Part shown: in pieces, positions 26,151 through 34,928 of the stretch
Numbering within the stretch: position 1 is the stretch's first letter
Layout of the letters: every line of letters begins with the position of its first letter
Assembly: GCF_030406905.1 (NCBI RefSeq)
Contig: NZ_CP129137.1
Coordinates: forward strand, 5,042,001-5,106,000
DNA length: 64,000 nt
Direction of reading: 5' to 3'
Origin: Streptomyces sp. HUAS CB01
GTDB lineage: Bacteria; Actinomycetota; Actinomycetes; Streptomycetales; Streptomycetaceae
The notes under the pieces: model-generated
Told to the model about the DNA's origin: nothing
Seen by the model: only the letters and a program-made list of their open reading frames with translations
The model's database searches: none
Position numbers and translations under genes: made by a program

Positions 26151-28230
26151 GTCTCTCCTCGGTGCGGTGCTCGGGGGTGAGCTGGTCGAAGTCGGTGACG
26201 ACGGGGACGAATCCACCGCGCAGCCACAGCGGCAGCTGGTCGCGGTGGTGGGCGTCGCCGGGGATGCCCCGGGCGCCCAGCGGGACCACCCAGAGGCTGT
26301 CCTCGCGCCGGGCGAGGTCCCACACGTAGCGGGCGGAGGGACCGCGCGCGCTCAGGTCGGTGACGCCGGGGACGCTGGAGGTGGCCAGCACGCAGTCGTG
26401 GTCCCCTGGCAGTCCGGGCCACTCCTCGTCGGGAGCGGGCAGAGCCTGCCAGGGCGCGAGCCGGTGCCGCTCGCCCCACGTGGTCTCCGTCCCGCCGGCC
26501 GCGGCGACCTCGTCGACGGCGTCGCGGACGAGTGCCGCGCGGTCGATCCCGGGCAGCCGGTCGGTCGTGAGCAGGGTCTCCAGCGCGTACCCGATCTTCG
26601 CCGGCAGGTACAGCCAGGGCAGGAACACCGCGGGGTGACCGAACGGGCCGCTCAGCGGCTCCAGTTCGGGGTGGTCTGCGAGCCGCCGCACCACGGCCGA
26701 GCGGACGGCGGCGAACAGCGCGGCGTCGGTGCTGCCGGCCTCCATCCTGCGGTCCCAGTCGAGCAGCCGGGCCCGCAGCGCCGAAGCGCCGGGCGACAGC
26801 CGGTCCTCGTCCAGCGCGGCCACCAGCTCCAGCAGGGGTGCGGCCGACGCGAGCCAGGTGTCGGTGTGGACGGCCGCCATCCCGGGGGCCGTCCAGTTCC
26901 TCGACTCCCGCAGCAGCGCGGCGATCCGGTCGGCCCGGTGCGGGGGCGCGAACTCGACTCCCAGGGGTGTGGCGATTCCGCGGGCGTTCGCCATCACGGC
27001 GACGTCCTCGACCTCGGCGCGGGGCGTCTCGTGCCAGCCCTGCCAGTCGTGGCCGTCCTCCCACGCGGGCACGACCCGCAGCCGGTTGTCCTCGTGCCGT
27101 ACCGGTACGCGCCCGGCGACCCGGTGCAGCAGTCCGCCCTCGGTGTCCGCGGCGTGCACGACGTTGACCGGCTCGGCCCAGTCGTCCAGGGCCCGGTCGA
27201 CGTCGCCGACGGTCCGGGCCCGCAGGAGTGCCGGGATCGCCTCGAATCCGAGGGCCGCCGTGACCCGGGGCGGGTAGCGCAGGCTGATGCCCTCCGACAC
27301 CGCGCCGTCCCCGTCCGCCGCCGGGGCGTCCCCGGCGACGAGCGGTCCGCGCCCGGTCTCGATCACGTCGACGACCACGGGCTCGCCGCCCGCCACCTCG
27401 ATCGTCTCCCGGTGGTGGGCGGCCGGGCCCCAGCCGTCGGGACCCTCCGCCTCGATCCCGTCACCGGTGCGCCGGAGGCGCTCGCGGTACAGGTCCTGGT
27501 AGTCGGACATGGCGTTGGTGATGGCCCAGGCCACGGAACCGGTGTGGCCGAAGTGGGCGATGCCGGGGACGCCGGGCACGGCGAGGCCGACGACGTCGAC
27601 GTCCGGGCACACCAGGTGGATCTGCTGGTAGACGCCCGGGTCCTCGATGAAACGGTGCGGGTCGCCGGCGATCAGCGGCGCTCCGGTCTCCGTGCGGCCG
27701 CCGGTGACGAGCCAGCCGTTGCTGCCCGAGGTGCCGGGACCGTCCGTGGCGAACAGCGTGATCAGGTCGTCGCCGAGCCGGCGTGCCACCTCCTCCCGCC
27801 ACAGCTTGGTCGGGAAGCCGGCGAACAGGATGTGGGTGGCGATCCAGATGCCGAGGGGTACCCAGGGCTCCCAGCGGCCGGGTTCCAGGTTGGTGGCGGC
27901 GAACTCGGGTGCGTTCCCGGCCCCTTCGGCGAGGCCGTCGTTGACCCCCTCCACATAGGCGCCCACCCAGGCCGCCGTGTCCGCGTCCAGGGCCGCGTGG
28001 CAGCGCCGGGCCGTGTCCTCGAGCCGGGACTGCCGGGCGAACCGGTCCCAGACGACGGCGTCCGGGCCCAGGAAGGCGGCCGTCGTGCCCCGCACCCGGT
28101 GCCGTTCGACCTCGATCTGCCAGGCCCGGTCGGTGGCGGCGTTCCGCCCCTGGGCGCGGGCCAGTTCCAGGGCGCTCGATGCGCGCAGATGCGGGATGCC
28201 CCAGGCATCCCGGTAGACCTCGGTCGTCAC
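26140..28230 (-). CDS. Penicillin-acylase-type Ntn hydrolase (DesG-like), cytoplasmic
   Basis: 696 residues from a GTG. The precursor layout is short alpha chain, linker and beta chain. The autocleavage site is G169|S170 in the motif TSGSNGW, making S170 the N-terminal nucleophile. Conserved beta-chain features follow: GDPHR, PGVPGIAHFGH, and an asparagine-containing segment later. There is no signal peptide, so unlike many penicillin acylases it should act in the cytoplasm. It is co-transcribed with the acyltransferase and controlled by an adjacent iron box. Family members hydrolyse N-acyl bonds of amides (penicillins, acyl-homoserine lactones, lipopeptides). Here the context suggests an acyl-amine or hydroxamate linked to a siderophore, either in tailoring or in breaking down an imported ferri-siderophore. 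The substrate is inferred, not seen. Confidence 0.88.
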   Translation of the reverse strand: MTTEVYRDAWGIPHLRASSALELARAQGRNAATDRAWQIEVERHRVRGTTAAFLGPDAVVWDRFARQSRLEDTARRCHAALDADTAAWVGAYVEGVNDGLAEGAGNAPEFAATNLEPGRWEPWVPLGIWIATHILFAGFPTKLWREEVARRLGDDLITLFATDGPGTSGSNGWLVTGGRTETGAPLIAGDPHRFIEDPGVYQQIHLVCPDVDVVGLAVPGVPGIAHFGHTGSVAWAITNAMSDYQDLYRERLRRTGDGIEAEGPDGWGPAAHHRETIEVAGGEPVVVDVIETGRGPLVAGDAPAADGDGAVSEGISLRYPPRVTAALGFEAIPALLRARTVGDVDRALDDWAEPVNVVHAADTEGGLLHRVAGRVPVRHEDNRLRVVPAWEDGHDWQGWHETPRAEVEDVAVMANARGIATPLGVEFAPPHRADRIAALLRESRNWTAPGMAAVHTDTWLASAAPLLELVAALDEDRLSPGASALRARLLDWDRRMEAGSTDAALFAAVRSAVVRRLADHPELEPLSGPFGHPAVFLPWLYLPAKIGYALETLLTTDRLPGIDRAALVRDAVDEVAAAGGTETTWGERHRLAPWQALPAPDEEWPGLPGDHDCVLATSSVPGVTDLSARGPSARYVWDLARREDSLWVVPLGARGIPGDAHHRDQLPLWLRGGFVPVVTDFDQLTPEHRTEERHDH

Positions 28231-28259
28231 ACTGTCCCCACTCTCCTACTGCACAACCT

Positions 28260-28278
28260 TTAGGTTAGGCTGACCTAA
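28260..28278. promoter_or_regulatory. Iron box (DmdR/IdeR operator) between divergent genes
   Basis: TTAGGTTAGGCTGACCTAA matches the 19-bp DtxR-family consensus TWAGGTTAGSCTAACCTWA at 18 positions. A wider symmetric element AGGTTAGG...CCTAACCT spans 28262-28281. It is 30 bases from the amidase start and 31 from the flavoreductase start, so one operator can repress both directions when iron is plentiful. Confidence 0.9.
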
Positions 28279-28308
28279 CCTTAATGGGCGCATGGGGAGG
28301 AGGCAGCG

Positions 28309-29052
28309 GTGGGGCATGGCTGGGAGGGCGTGGTCCTCAAGCTGTTCCGGGGCAAGGACTTCGAGTTCACGGTGACGGGGGCGGAGCAGGTCACCGACCA
28401 CTACCGCCGGGTGCACCTGACCGACGGCGGCATGCTCGCCGCCACGGGAGTGCACCCCACCATGTGGGTGCGCCTCTGGTTCGACGACGCGGGCAAGCCG
28501 CACCAGCGCGCCTACACCCTCGTCGACCCCGATCCGGCCAAGGGCACGTTCAGCATGGAGTTCGCGCTGCACGACGGCCGCGCCAGCGAGTGGGCGCGCA
28601 GCGCCAAGCCGGGCGACCGGATCGACGCCACGCTTCAGGGCACCGGGTTCACCGTGCCCGACCCGCTGCCCCCGCGGCTGTTCGTGGTCGGCGACGCGGC
28701 CTCACTGCCCGCCGTCAACTCCCTCCTCGACGCCATGCCCGAGGTGCCCGCCACCATATGGTTCGAGACCCAGCACGCGTCGGACGCCGATCTGCCCCTC
28801 CGGGCCGGCGCCTCCCACCACGACGTGCTGCGGGTGCAGCGGCAGGACGGCGGGGCGGGGCTCGTGGCGGAGGTGCGGGCCGCGCTGCCCGGACTGCTCG
28901 GCGAGGACCGGTCGGACGCCTTCGTCTGGATCGCCTGCGACACGGCGACGACCCGGACCCTCACCGCATACGCACGCAAGGAACTCGGTCTGCCCAAGGA
29001 CCGCGTGAGCGCGCTCGGGTACTGGCGGCCGGAGAGCGCCAAAACGCGATAA
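28309..29052 (+). CDS. Siderophore-interacting protein (FAD-dependent ferric-siderophore reductase)
   Basis: 247 residues from a GTG with GGAGGAGG upstream. The N-terminal FAD-binding domain has RAYTLVDPDP (about 65-74) and a later GDRI segment. The C-terminal SIP domain has VVGDAASLPAV and ends with a conserved WIACDTATTRTL and GYW. This is the ViuB/SIP family, which reduces Fe(III) in an imported siderophore to release Fe(II) in the cytoplasm. It lies directly under the iron box and is divergent from the amidase/acyltransferase pair. No ferri-siderophore ABC transporter is adjacent. Confidence 0.92.
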   Translation: MGHGWEGVVLKLFRGKDFEFTVTGAEQVTDHYRRVHLTDGGMLAATGVHPTMWVRLWFDDAGKPHQRAYTLVDPDPAKGTFSMEFALHDGRASEWARSAKPGDRIDATLQGTGFTVPDPLPPRLFVVGDAASLPAVNSLLDAMPEVPATIWFETQHASDADLPLRAGASHHDVLRVQRQDGGAGLVAEVRAALPGLLGEDRSDAFVWIACDTATTRTLTAYARKELGLPKDRVSALGYWRPESAKTR

Positions 29053-29444
29053 GTGGCCGTCAATTTCGTTAACGCCCAGGCAACTTGGCCGAAGTCGCAC
29101 CGATATACGGACGCGCCATCCTGAACTGCGTACGGCCGTGCGGGTGCCGTGGACCGGCCGGGGCGCACATGCCGCCCCGGCCGGTCGTGCGTGCCGCCCC
29201 GGGTCGTCGTGGGTCCGGGACTGCGGATGATCCGTCGCCGCCCGGATCGGCCGGGCGTCCCGGGTCACGGGCCGGTCGTGGTCCGGGCGAGGGGAACCCG
29301 GTGCGTCCGAAACGGGACGGCCGGTGCGTGCTGCCGCGGATCCGCCGGTGGGTCCGGGACCCCGGCCCCGGACGGCCGGGTGCGCCGTTCCGGTCCGTGG
29401 GCGGGCCCTTGTCCCCCCGACGGGAGCCGTGGAACATCGCACCC
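29053..29444. other. Gene-free stretch
   Basis: 392 GC-rich bases after the flavoreductase gene. I see no reliable gene. The frame of the next gene is open back to 29085, but the encoded Arg/Pro/Gly-rich sequence is not protein-like. Confidence 0.5.
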
Positions 29445-30557
29445 GTGACGCTGACGCGGGGAGCCGGGGCGACGGGCGCGGTGCTGTGCGCCGTACTGGC
29501 GGCACTCGCCGCCTCCTGGATCGTCCGGGACCTCCGTACGGCCGACGGCCTCTCCGCCCTCTGGTGGTTCTGGGCCGGGGACGGCCGGACGCTGCTCTCC
29601 GCCCGGCAGCTCACCACCACCCTCCACGACCCGCTGCTGCTCCTCGGCTGTGCGGTGGCGGGCCTTGCCGCCCTGCGCTCCCGGGCCGCCGCCGGGGCGC
29701 TGGTCGCCGCCGCCGTCGTCACGTTCGCCGTGCGGCTGCCGGGACTGTGGCTGCTCAGCGCGCACTGGATGGACCTCAGGGCCACCGGCGAACTCCGCGG
29801 CCGGGCGCTCGTGTCCGTCTTCGCGTCCCTCGCCGTCGCGGTGGGGCTGATCATCACGGTGGTGGCCGGGCGGCGGCCCGCGGACGCCCCGTTGCGCGCG
29901 ACCGCGTACGGCGCGTCGTCGCAGGGGCAGGCCGCGTACGGTGCGTCGTCGCAGGAGCCCCCGCACGGCGCCGGTCCCTGGGCGCCCGGGGCGCCGCACC
30001 CGTCACGGGGAGCCCCGCTCACCGTCTTCGTCCTGCTCGCCGCCGCCGCTGCGGTCCGGGCGGCCTGGGAGCTGTACTGGACGGCGCAACTCCCCGCGAG
30101 CTCCTACGCGGGTCGCTTCACCGGCCGGGCCAACCTGCTGCTGCCGCTGCTCGGCACCCCACCGGGCTGGCTCAACACGGCCGTCGTGGCGATCTCGCTC
30201 ACCGCCGCGGGCGGTGCGCTTCTCCGGGCGTCCTTCGCCCGGCCGCTCGGCCTGGCAGCGGCAGGGCTGCTGACGGCGAGCGGTGTCTCGGGCATCGCCC
30301 TGGCGGCGCGCCTGGACCTGCTCGGTCACTTCGGCACGCTGCCCACCGTGGACCGGCTCACCGTCGGGAGCTGGGTGGGCGAACTCGCCGCGGGCGTGGT
30401 CACGTTCGCCGTACTGGCGCGCGGGTCCGCCCTCGCGGTGCCGACGGCCGCGGAGAGCGTCCGCCCCGGGCATCAGGACCGGGGGCGCGACCCCGGGCGG
30501 CCCGCCGGCGCCGACCCCGGGCCACCGCCGCCCTCGTCCCCGCCGCCGGGCTGGTGA
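29445..30557 (+). CDS. Multi-pass membrane protein of unknown function
   Basis: About 370 residues if begun at GTG 29445 (MTLTRGAGATGAVLCAVL); in-frame GTG 29397 is an alternative, and no start has a good ribosome binding site. About seven or eight hydrophobic helices are seen, in two groups separated by a hydrophilic linker holding a small tandem duplication (AYGASSQ twice, a 30-bp DNA repeat near 29906-29957). The C-terminal tail is Pro/Gly/Asp-rich. I recognise no family motif. It reads like a Streptomyces-specific integral membrane protein. Confidence 0.65.
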   Translation: MTLTRGAGATGAVLCAVLAALAASWIVRDLRTADGLSALWWFWAGDGRTLLSARQLTTTLHDPLLLLGCAVAGLAALRSRAAAGALVAAAVVTFAVRLPGLWLLSAHWMDLRATGELRGRALVSVFASLAVAVGLIITVVAGRRPADAPLRATAYGASSQGQAAYGASSQEPPHGAGPWAPGAPHPSRGAPLTVFVLLAAAAAVRAAWELYWTAQLPASSYAGRFTGRANLLLPLLGTPPGWLNTAVVAISLTAAGGALLRASFARPLGLAAAGLLTASGVSGIALAARLDLLGHFGTLPTVDRLTVGSWVGELAAGVVTFAVLARGSALAVPTAAESVRPGHQDRGRDPGRPAGADPGPPPPSSPPPGW

Positions 30558-30853
30558 ACCGGGCGTCGCCCGTCCGACGTTCCGGAGCGACGCGGGCGCG
30601 TCGACGCGTTGACGCGGCGGCCGGGCGGGGCCCGTGGGCGGGTCGACGTACGCGCGGAGGGCCGGCGCGGCCCGGGACGGGACCGTACGCCGTCCACCCC
30701 GGCCGGACCGGAACGGCGAAGAAGCTGCGCTCGTTGTGGGACGGCCGCGTACCGCGGGAGCCGTCACCACGACTCGGCCACGCCGTAGCGTGACGGGCCG
30801 CGCCGTGGCGGGGAGTGGAGCGACCCCGCTTCCGGGGCAGAGGGCCCGCCCCG

Positions 30854-32983
30854 TCAGACGACCCCCAGGCTGCGCTTCAGGAACTCCACCTGGAGCAGCA
30901 GCAGGTTCTCCGCGACCTGCTCCTGGGGCGTCATGTGTGTGACACCGGTCAACGGAAGGAGTTCATGGGGGCGCCCCGCCGCGAGCAGTGCCGAGGACAG
31001 CCGCAGGCTGTGTGCCACCACCACATTGTCGTCCACCATGCCATGGATGATCATCAACGGCCGTGCCGGATCTGCCGGATCGGTCAGACCGTCCTCGGAC
31101 ACCAGGGAGTTCGCCGTGTACCGCTCGGGCTGCTCCTCCGGGAGGCCGAGATAGCGCTCCGTGTAGTGGGTGTCGTACAGCCGCCAGTCGGTGACCGGCG
31201 CACCCGCGACCGCCGCGTGGAAGACGTCCGGCCGGCGCAGCACCGCGAGCGCCGCGAGATAGCCGCCGTAGGACCAGCCCCGGACGGCCACGCGGCCGAG
31301 GTCCAGCGGGAACCGGCCGGCGAGTGCGTGCAGCGCCTCGATCTGGTCCTCCAGGGTGACCAGCAGGTCGCCCTTGATGGCCTTCTCCCAGCCGGGGGAG
31401 CGGCCGGGGGAGCCGCGGCCGTCCGCGACGACCACGGCGAAGCCCTGGTCCGCGAACCACTGGGAGGTGAGGTGCGGATGGTGCGCGGCGACCACCCGCT
31501 GTCCGTGCGGCCCGGCGTAGGGATCCAGTAGAACCGGGAGCGGACCGTCCGACTCTCGGTGGTCATGCGGAAGCAGCACGGCGCACGGAATTCTCCGTGC
31601 GCCCCCCTCAAGGAACTGTGCGCGGGAGGAAATGACCGGTTTCTCCGCGTATGAGGTGATCGTGGTGAGCGGTTTGCCCTCCCTCAGCACCTGGACCACC
31701 GTGCCGGTCGCCACTCCCGGCCGCGCCGAGGCGAGCACCGTGACCGCCCCCGAGCGCACCGCCCCGTGCACCCCCGCGCCCTCCGAGACCCGCTCGACCC
31801 CCCGCTCGTCGACCCGGAGGACATGGATCTCGCCGGTCTCCGGCTCCGCCGCACGCTCCCCGGCGGACGCGGAGACCAGCACGTCGGACGCGCCCACGTC
31901 CAGCACCGCCCGTACGTGCAACTGCGGCCCCGTCAGCGGCCGGTCGCCCACCACCAGCACCCGGGCCCCGCCCTCGTCCGCGATCCGCACCAGCCGCCCG
32001 TCCGGCGCCCACGCGGGCACCCCGCCCGCCAACTCGACCCACGCCGGGTCCTCGTCGGCGTGCACCGTGCGCGTGGCACCGCTCTCCGGGTCCACGGCGA
32101 GACACAGCGCCGAGCGCTGGTCGCGGGTCTGCACGAGCATCAGCGGCGGGCCGGACGGCGACCAGTGCACCCTCGCCAGGTACGGGTACCGCTCCCGGTC
32201 CCACACCACCTCGGTGCGCGAGCCGTCGAGGTCCATGAGCAGCAGCCCCACCACGGCGTTCGGCGTCCCCGCCGAGGGGTACGCCGTCCCCGCCGGCTCG
32301 CGGTCCGGATGTGCCGGGTCCGCGATCCACCAGCGCCGCACGGGGGAGTCGTCCACCCGCGCCACCAGCAATCGGTCCGAGTCCGGCGACCACCAGAAGC
32401 CGCGGGAACGGCCCATCTCTTCGGCCGCGATGAACTCCGCCACCCCGTAGGACGTGTGCTCGTCGTCCGGTTCGGCGAGCGCCCGGTCCCCGTCCCCCTC
32501 CGCCCCCACGACGCGCAGCGCGCCGCCCGCCGCGTAGGCAACCAAGCGCCCGTCCGGCGACGGCCGGGGGTCGATCACCGGCCCGGCGACGGGCAGTTCA
32601 CGTGCCGTGCCGGCCCGCAGCTCCGCCGTGAACAGGCGGCCGGACAGGGTGAAAGCCGCCAACTCCGCCTCGCGGTCCACCGCGTAGGCGACGATGCCTC
32701 CGGAGCCCTCGCGGCTGCGCTCCCGCCGGGAGCGCTCCTCCGCCGACAACTCCTCGTCCGCGCCGCCCAGCAGCACCCCGGGATCGGCCGCCACCCGCTC
32801 GCGCACCTCCCCCTCGAGGTCCAGCACCCAGAGCAGGTGGGAGCGGTCCGTCCCCGAAGGGGACCTCAGGAACACCACCCGGGAACCGTCCGGTGCCACC
32901 GTGAACGCCCGGGGTGCACCGAGGGTGAAGCGCTGCGTCCTGGCGTACTGACGAGGGAAGGAGAGCTGCCGCTTCGAGGTCAT
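30854..32983 (-). CDS. S9 family prolyl oligopeptidase (dipeptidyl-peptidase IV-like)
   Basis: 709 residues, ATG MTSKRQLSFPRQYARTQRF. The N-terminal two-thirds is a DPP-IV beta-propeller (about 30-480). The C-terminal alpha/beta-hydrolase has the nucleophile S571 in GWSYGG, D651/D652 in HGMVDDNV and H683 in GVTHM. There is no signal peptide, so it is probably cytoplasmic, cleaving dipeptides after proline or alanine from short peptides. Its position near two oligopeptide importers fits processing of imported peptides, but that is inference. It is monocistronic. 30558-30853 beyond its 3' end holds no gene. Confidence 0.93.
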   Translation of the reverse strand: MTSKRQLSFPRQYARTQRFTLGAPRAFTVAPDGSRVVFLRSPSGTDRSHLLWVLDLEGEVRERVAADPGVLLGGADEELSAEERSRRERSREGSGGIVAYAVDREAELAAFTLSGRLFTAELRAGTARELPVAGPVIDPRPSPDGRLVAYAAGGALRVVGAEGDGDRALAEPDDEHTSYGVAEFIAAEEMGRSRGFWWSPDSDRLLVARVDDSPVRRWWIADPAHPDREPAGTAYPSAGTPNAVVGLLLMDLDGSRTEVVWDRERYPYLARVHWSPSGPPLMLVQTRDQRSALCLAVDPESGATRTVHADEDPAWVELAGGVPAWAPDGRLVRIADEGGARVLVVGDRPLTGPQLHVRAVLDVGASDVLVSASAGERAAEPETGEIHVLRVDERGVERVSEGAGVHGAVRSGAVTVLASARPGVATGTVVQVLREGKPLTTITSYAEKPVISSRAQFLEGGARRIPCAVLLPHDHRESDGPLPVLLDPYAGPHGQRVVAAHHPHLTSQWFADQGFAVVVADGRGSPGRSPGWEKAIKGDLLVTLEDQIEALHALAGRFPLDLGRVAVRGWSYGGYLAALAVLRRPDVFHAAVAGAPVTDWRLYDTHYTERYLGLPEEQPERYTANSLVSEDGLTDPADPARPLMIIHGMVDDNVVVAHSLRLSSALLAAGRPHELLPLTGVTHMTPQEQVAENLLLLQVEFLKRSLGVV

Positions 32984-33183
32984 GCGACCGAACCTAGCCG
33001 AGCCGGTCCGCCGTTTCCCGTCGCGTGCTCACGGCGGCGGTGGCCGTGCGCCCCCGTGTGCTGCCGTGCACCGATCGATGCGGCCGAACGGATAGTTATG
33101 ATCCGTAGCGCTAGGTGGGTAGGAACCTTCCGGCACATGCATGCTGCCCGTTCCCGACCGAATATCTGTGGAGGTGAACCGCC

Positions 33184-33378
33184 GTGGCACTCTCGATTTC
33201 GGCGGTGGTGCTGCTGGCGATCGTCGTCTTCCTGCTGGTCCGGAAATCCGGACTGAAGGCCGGACACGCGGCGGTTTGCATGCTCCTCGGGTTCTACCTC
33301 GCCAGCTCCTCGATCGCGCCCACCATCAACGAACTGACCACCAACGTGGCGGGCATGATCGGCGGGCTCAAGTTCTAG
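33184..33378 (+). CDS. Small membrane protein (64 residues)
   Basis: GTG start with GGAGGTGA 6-8 bases upstream, an excellent ribosome binding site. Two hydrophobic helices (about 4-19 and 28-44) are separated by a short basic turn (RKSGLKAGH), with a small polar C-terminal tail ([18 protein letters not shown]). I do not recognise a named family. It lies 25 bases before mshB, so the two may share a transcript. Confidence 0.8.
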   Translation: MALSISAVVLLAIVVFLLVRKSGLKAGHAAVCMLLGFYLASSSIAPTINELTTNVAGMIGGLKF

Positions 33379-33403
33379 GCGGCGGCCTCGTAGGCTGGGA
33401 GCC

Positions 33404-34354
33404 ATGACGGATCTCCCAGCCCGTCGTCTGCTCCTGGTGCACGCGCACCCCGACGACGAGTCGATCAACAATGGCGCCACCATGGCCCGGTACGCCGCGG
33501 AAGGTGCCCTGGTCACCCTGGTCACCTGCACCCTCGGTGAGGAGGGCGAGGTGATCCCGCCCGGGCTCGCGCATCTCGCCGCGGACGCGGACGGCACCCT
33601 CGGCGCGCACCGGTCCGGCGAACTGGCCGCCGCGATGAAGGAGCTGGGCGTCCACGACCACCGCTTCCTCGGCGGTGCCGGACGCTTCCGCGACTCCGGG
33701 ATGATGGGGGTCCCGCAGAACCGCCGCCCCGGCGCGTTCTGGGGCACACCGGTGGACGAGGCCGCGCCGTATCTCGTCGAGGTGATCCGCGGCGTACGGC
33801 CGCAGGTGCTGGTCACGTACGACCCGCAGGGCGGCTACGGGCACCCCGACCACATCCAGGCGCACCGCGTCGCGATGCGTGCGGCGGAGCTGGCCGCCGA
33901 CCCGGCCTTCCGCGGCGACCTCGGAGCGCCGCACCGCATCGCCAAGATCTACTGGAACCGGGTGCCGCGCTCGGCGGCCGAGGAGGGCTTCGCCCGGCTG
34001 CGCGCCGCGGACGTGGAGTTCCCGGGCGTCGCCGACATCGACGACATCCCGGGCGTGGTCGACGACGCGGGCGTGACCACCGAGATCGACGGCACCGGCT
34101 ACGCCGCGCAGAAGGCCGCCGCGATGCGTGCCCATGCCACGCAGATCGCCGTCGACGGGCCCTTCTTCGCGCTCTCCAACGACCTCGGCCAGCCCCTGTT
34201 CACCACGGAGTACTACCAGTTGGTGCAGGGAACCCCGGGCGCACCCGACGGGGAGCGCGAACGCGACCTCTTCGCCGGCACCGGGGCGGACACGGACACC
34301 GGCGCCGCAACGGGCGGCCCGGCCCTCACGACGACACGGGAGACAGAGCGATGA
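33404..34354 (+). CDS. mshB: N-acetyl-1-D-myo-inosityl-2-amino-2-deoxy-alpha-D-glucopyranoside deacetylase
   Basis: 316 residues. It removes the acetyl group from GlcNAc-inositol, the second committed step of mycothiol synthesis, in the cytoplasm. The zinc site motif AHPDDES gives H15 and D18, with D17 as probable base; the second zinc histidine is in GYGHPDH (H147, near H150). The length is normal for actinobacterial MshB (about 300). The ATG is preceded by GGGAGCC. It overlaps the next gene by 4 bases (ATGA). Mycothiol is the actinobacterial redox thiol, which supports the taxonomic call. Confidence 0.93.
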   Translation: MTDLPARRLLLVHAHPDDESINNGATMARYAAEGALVTLVTCTLGEEGEVIPPGLAHLAADADGTLGAHRSGELAAAMKELGVHDHRFLGGAGRFRDSGMMGVPQNRRPGAFWGTPVDEAAPYLVEVIRGVRPQVLVTYDPQGGYGHPDHIQAHRVAMRAAELAADPAFRGDLGAPHRIAKIYWNRVPRSAAEEGFARLRAADVEFPGVADIDDIPGVVDDAGVTTEIDGTGYAAQKAAAMRAHATQIAVDGPFFALSNDLGQPLFTTEYYQLVQGTPGAPDGERERDLFAGTGADTDTGAATGGPALTTTRETER

Positions 34355-34752
34355 GCGGGACCGGAGCCTGGCCGGCCAGGCCCCCCAAGGCGGCGCGCGT
34401 CGCCGCGTACATCGGCCTCGCCGTCCTCGGCGTCGCCGTCGGCGCCGCCGGTTCGCTGGTCCAAGCCGCGTGGTTCCCGCTCGGGTTGCTCCTCGCGCTC
34501 CTCGGCGCGGCGGCGCTCTTCTACGGCGGACTGCGCGCCACCGGCACCCAGCTCGGTGTCGTCGCGCCCGCCGCGGGCTGGGTCGCCGCCGTGCTGTTGC
34601 TCAGCGCGGGACGGCCGGAAGGCGACGGTGTCTTCGCGGGCGGCCTCGGCGAGATCGTCTTCCTGCTCGGGGGGACCGTGCTGGCTGTGATGTGTGCCAC
34701 CATGACGCGGTTGCCGCAACCGGGCGGGCCTTCCGGCCGACTTGGCACGTGA
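34351..34752 (+). CDS. DUF6113-like integral membrane protein, coupled to mshB
   Basis: 133 residues with the ATGA overlap to mshB. Four hydrophobic helices (about 18-36, 42-60, 67-85, 97-116) are connected by short loops. A comparable small membrane gene follows mshB in Mycobacterium (Rv1171), so the pairing looks conserved. The function is unknown; coupling suggests a mycothiol or envelope link, which is inference. Confidence 0.8.
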   Translation: MSGTGAWPARPPKAARVAAYIGLAVLGVAVGAAGSLVQAAWFPLGLLLALLGAAALFYGGLRATGTQLGVVAPAAGWVAAVLLLSAGRPEGDGVFAGGLGEIVFLLGGTVLAVMCATMTRLPQPGGPSGRLGT

Positions 34753-34928
34753 CGTGTCCCATCTGAGGCCGAATTGCCCACGCTCGCTGGGACGGCCGGG
34801 GAACGCCGCTTCCCGCAGTCGCCGGATACGGATCGGCGGCGGCCAGTATGGTGGTGCGCGCCGCCGAGCCGCCCGCAGCAACGAGAACCAGTAAGAACGG
34901 GCGGCGGAGCCAACCGGGAGAACCTGCT

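Noticed and set aside
26140..28230. Penicillin-acylase homologue as a beta-lactam resistance or antibiotic biosynthesis gene
   Set aside because: No signal peptide and no beta-lactam genes nearby; the iron box and siderophore-type neighbours point to iron metabolism.
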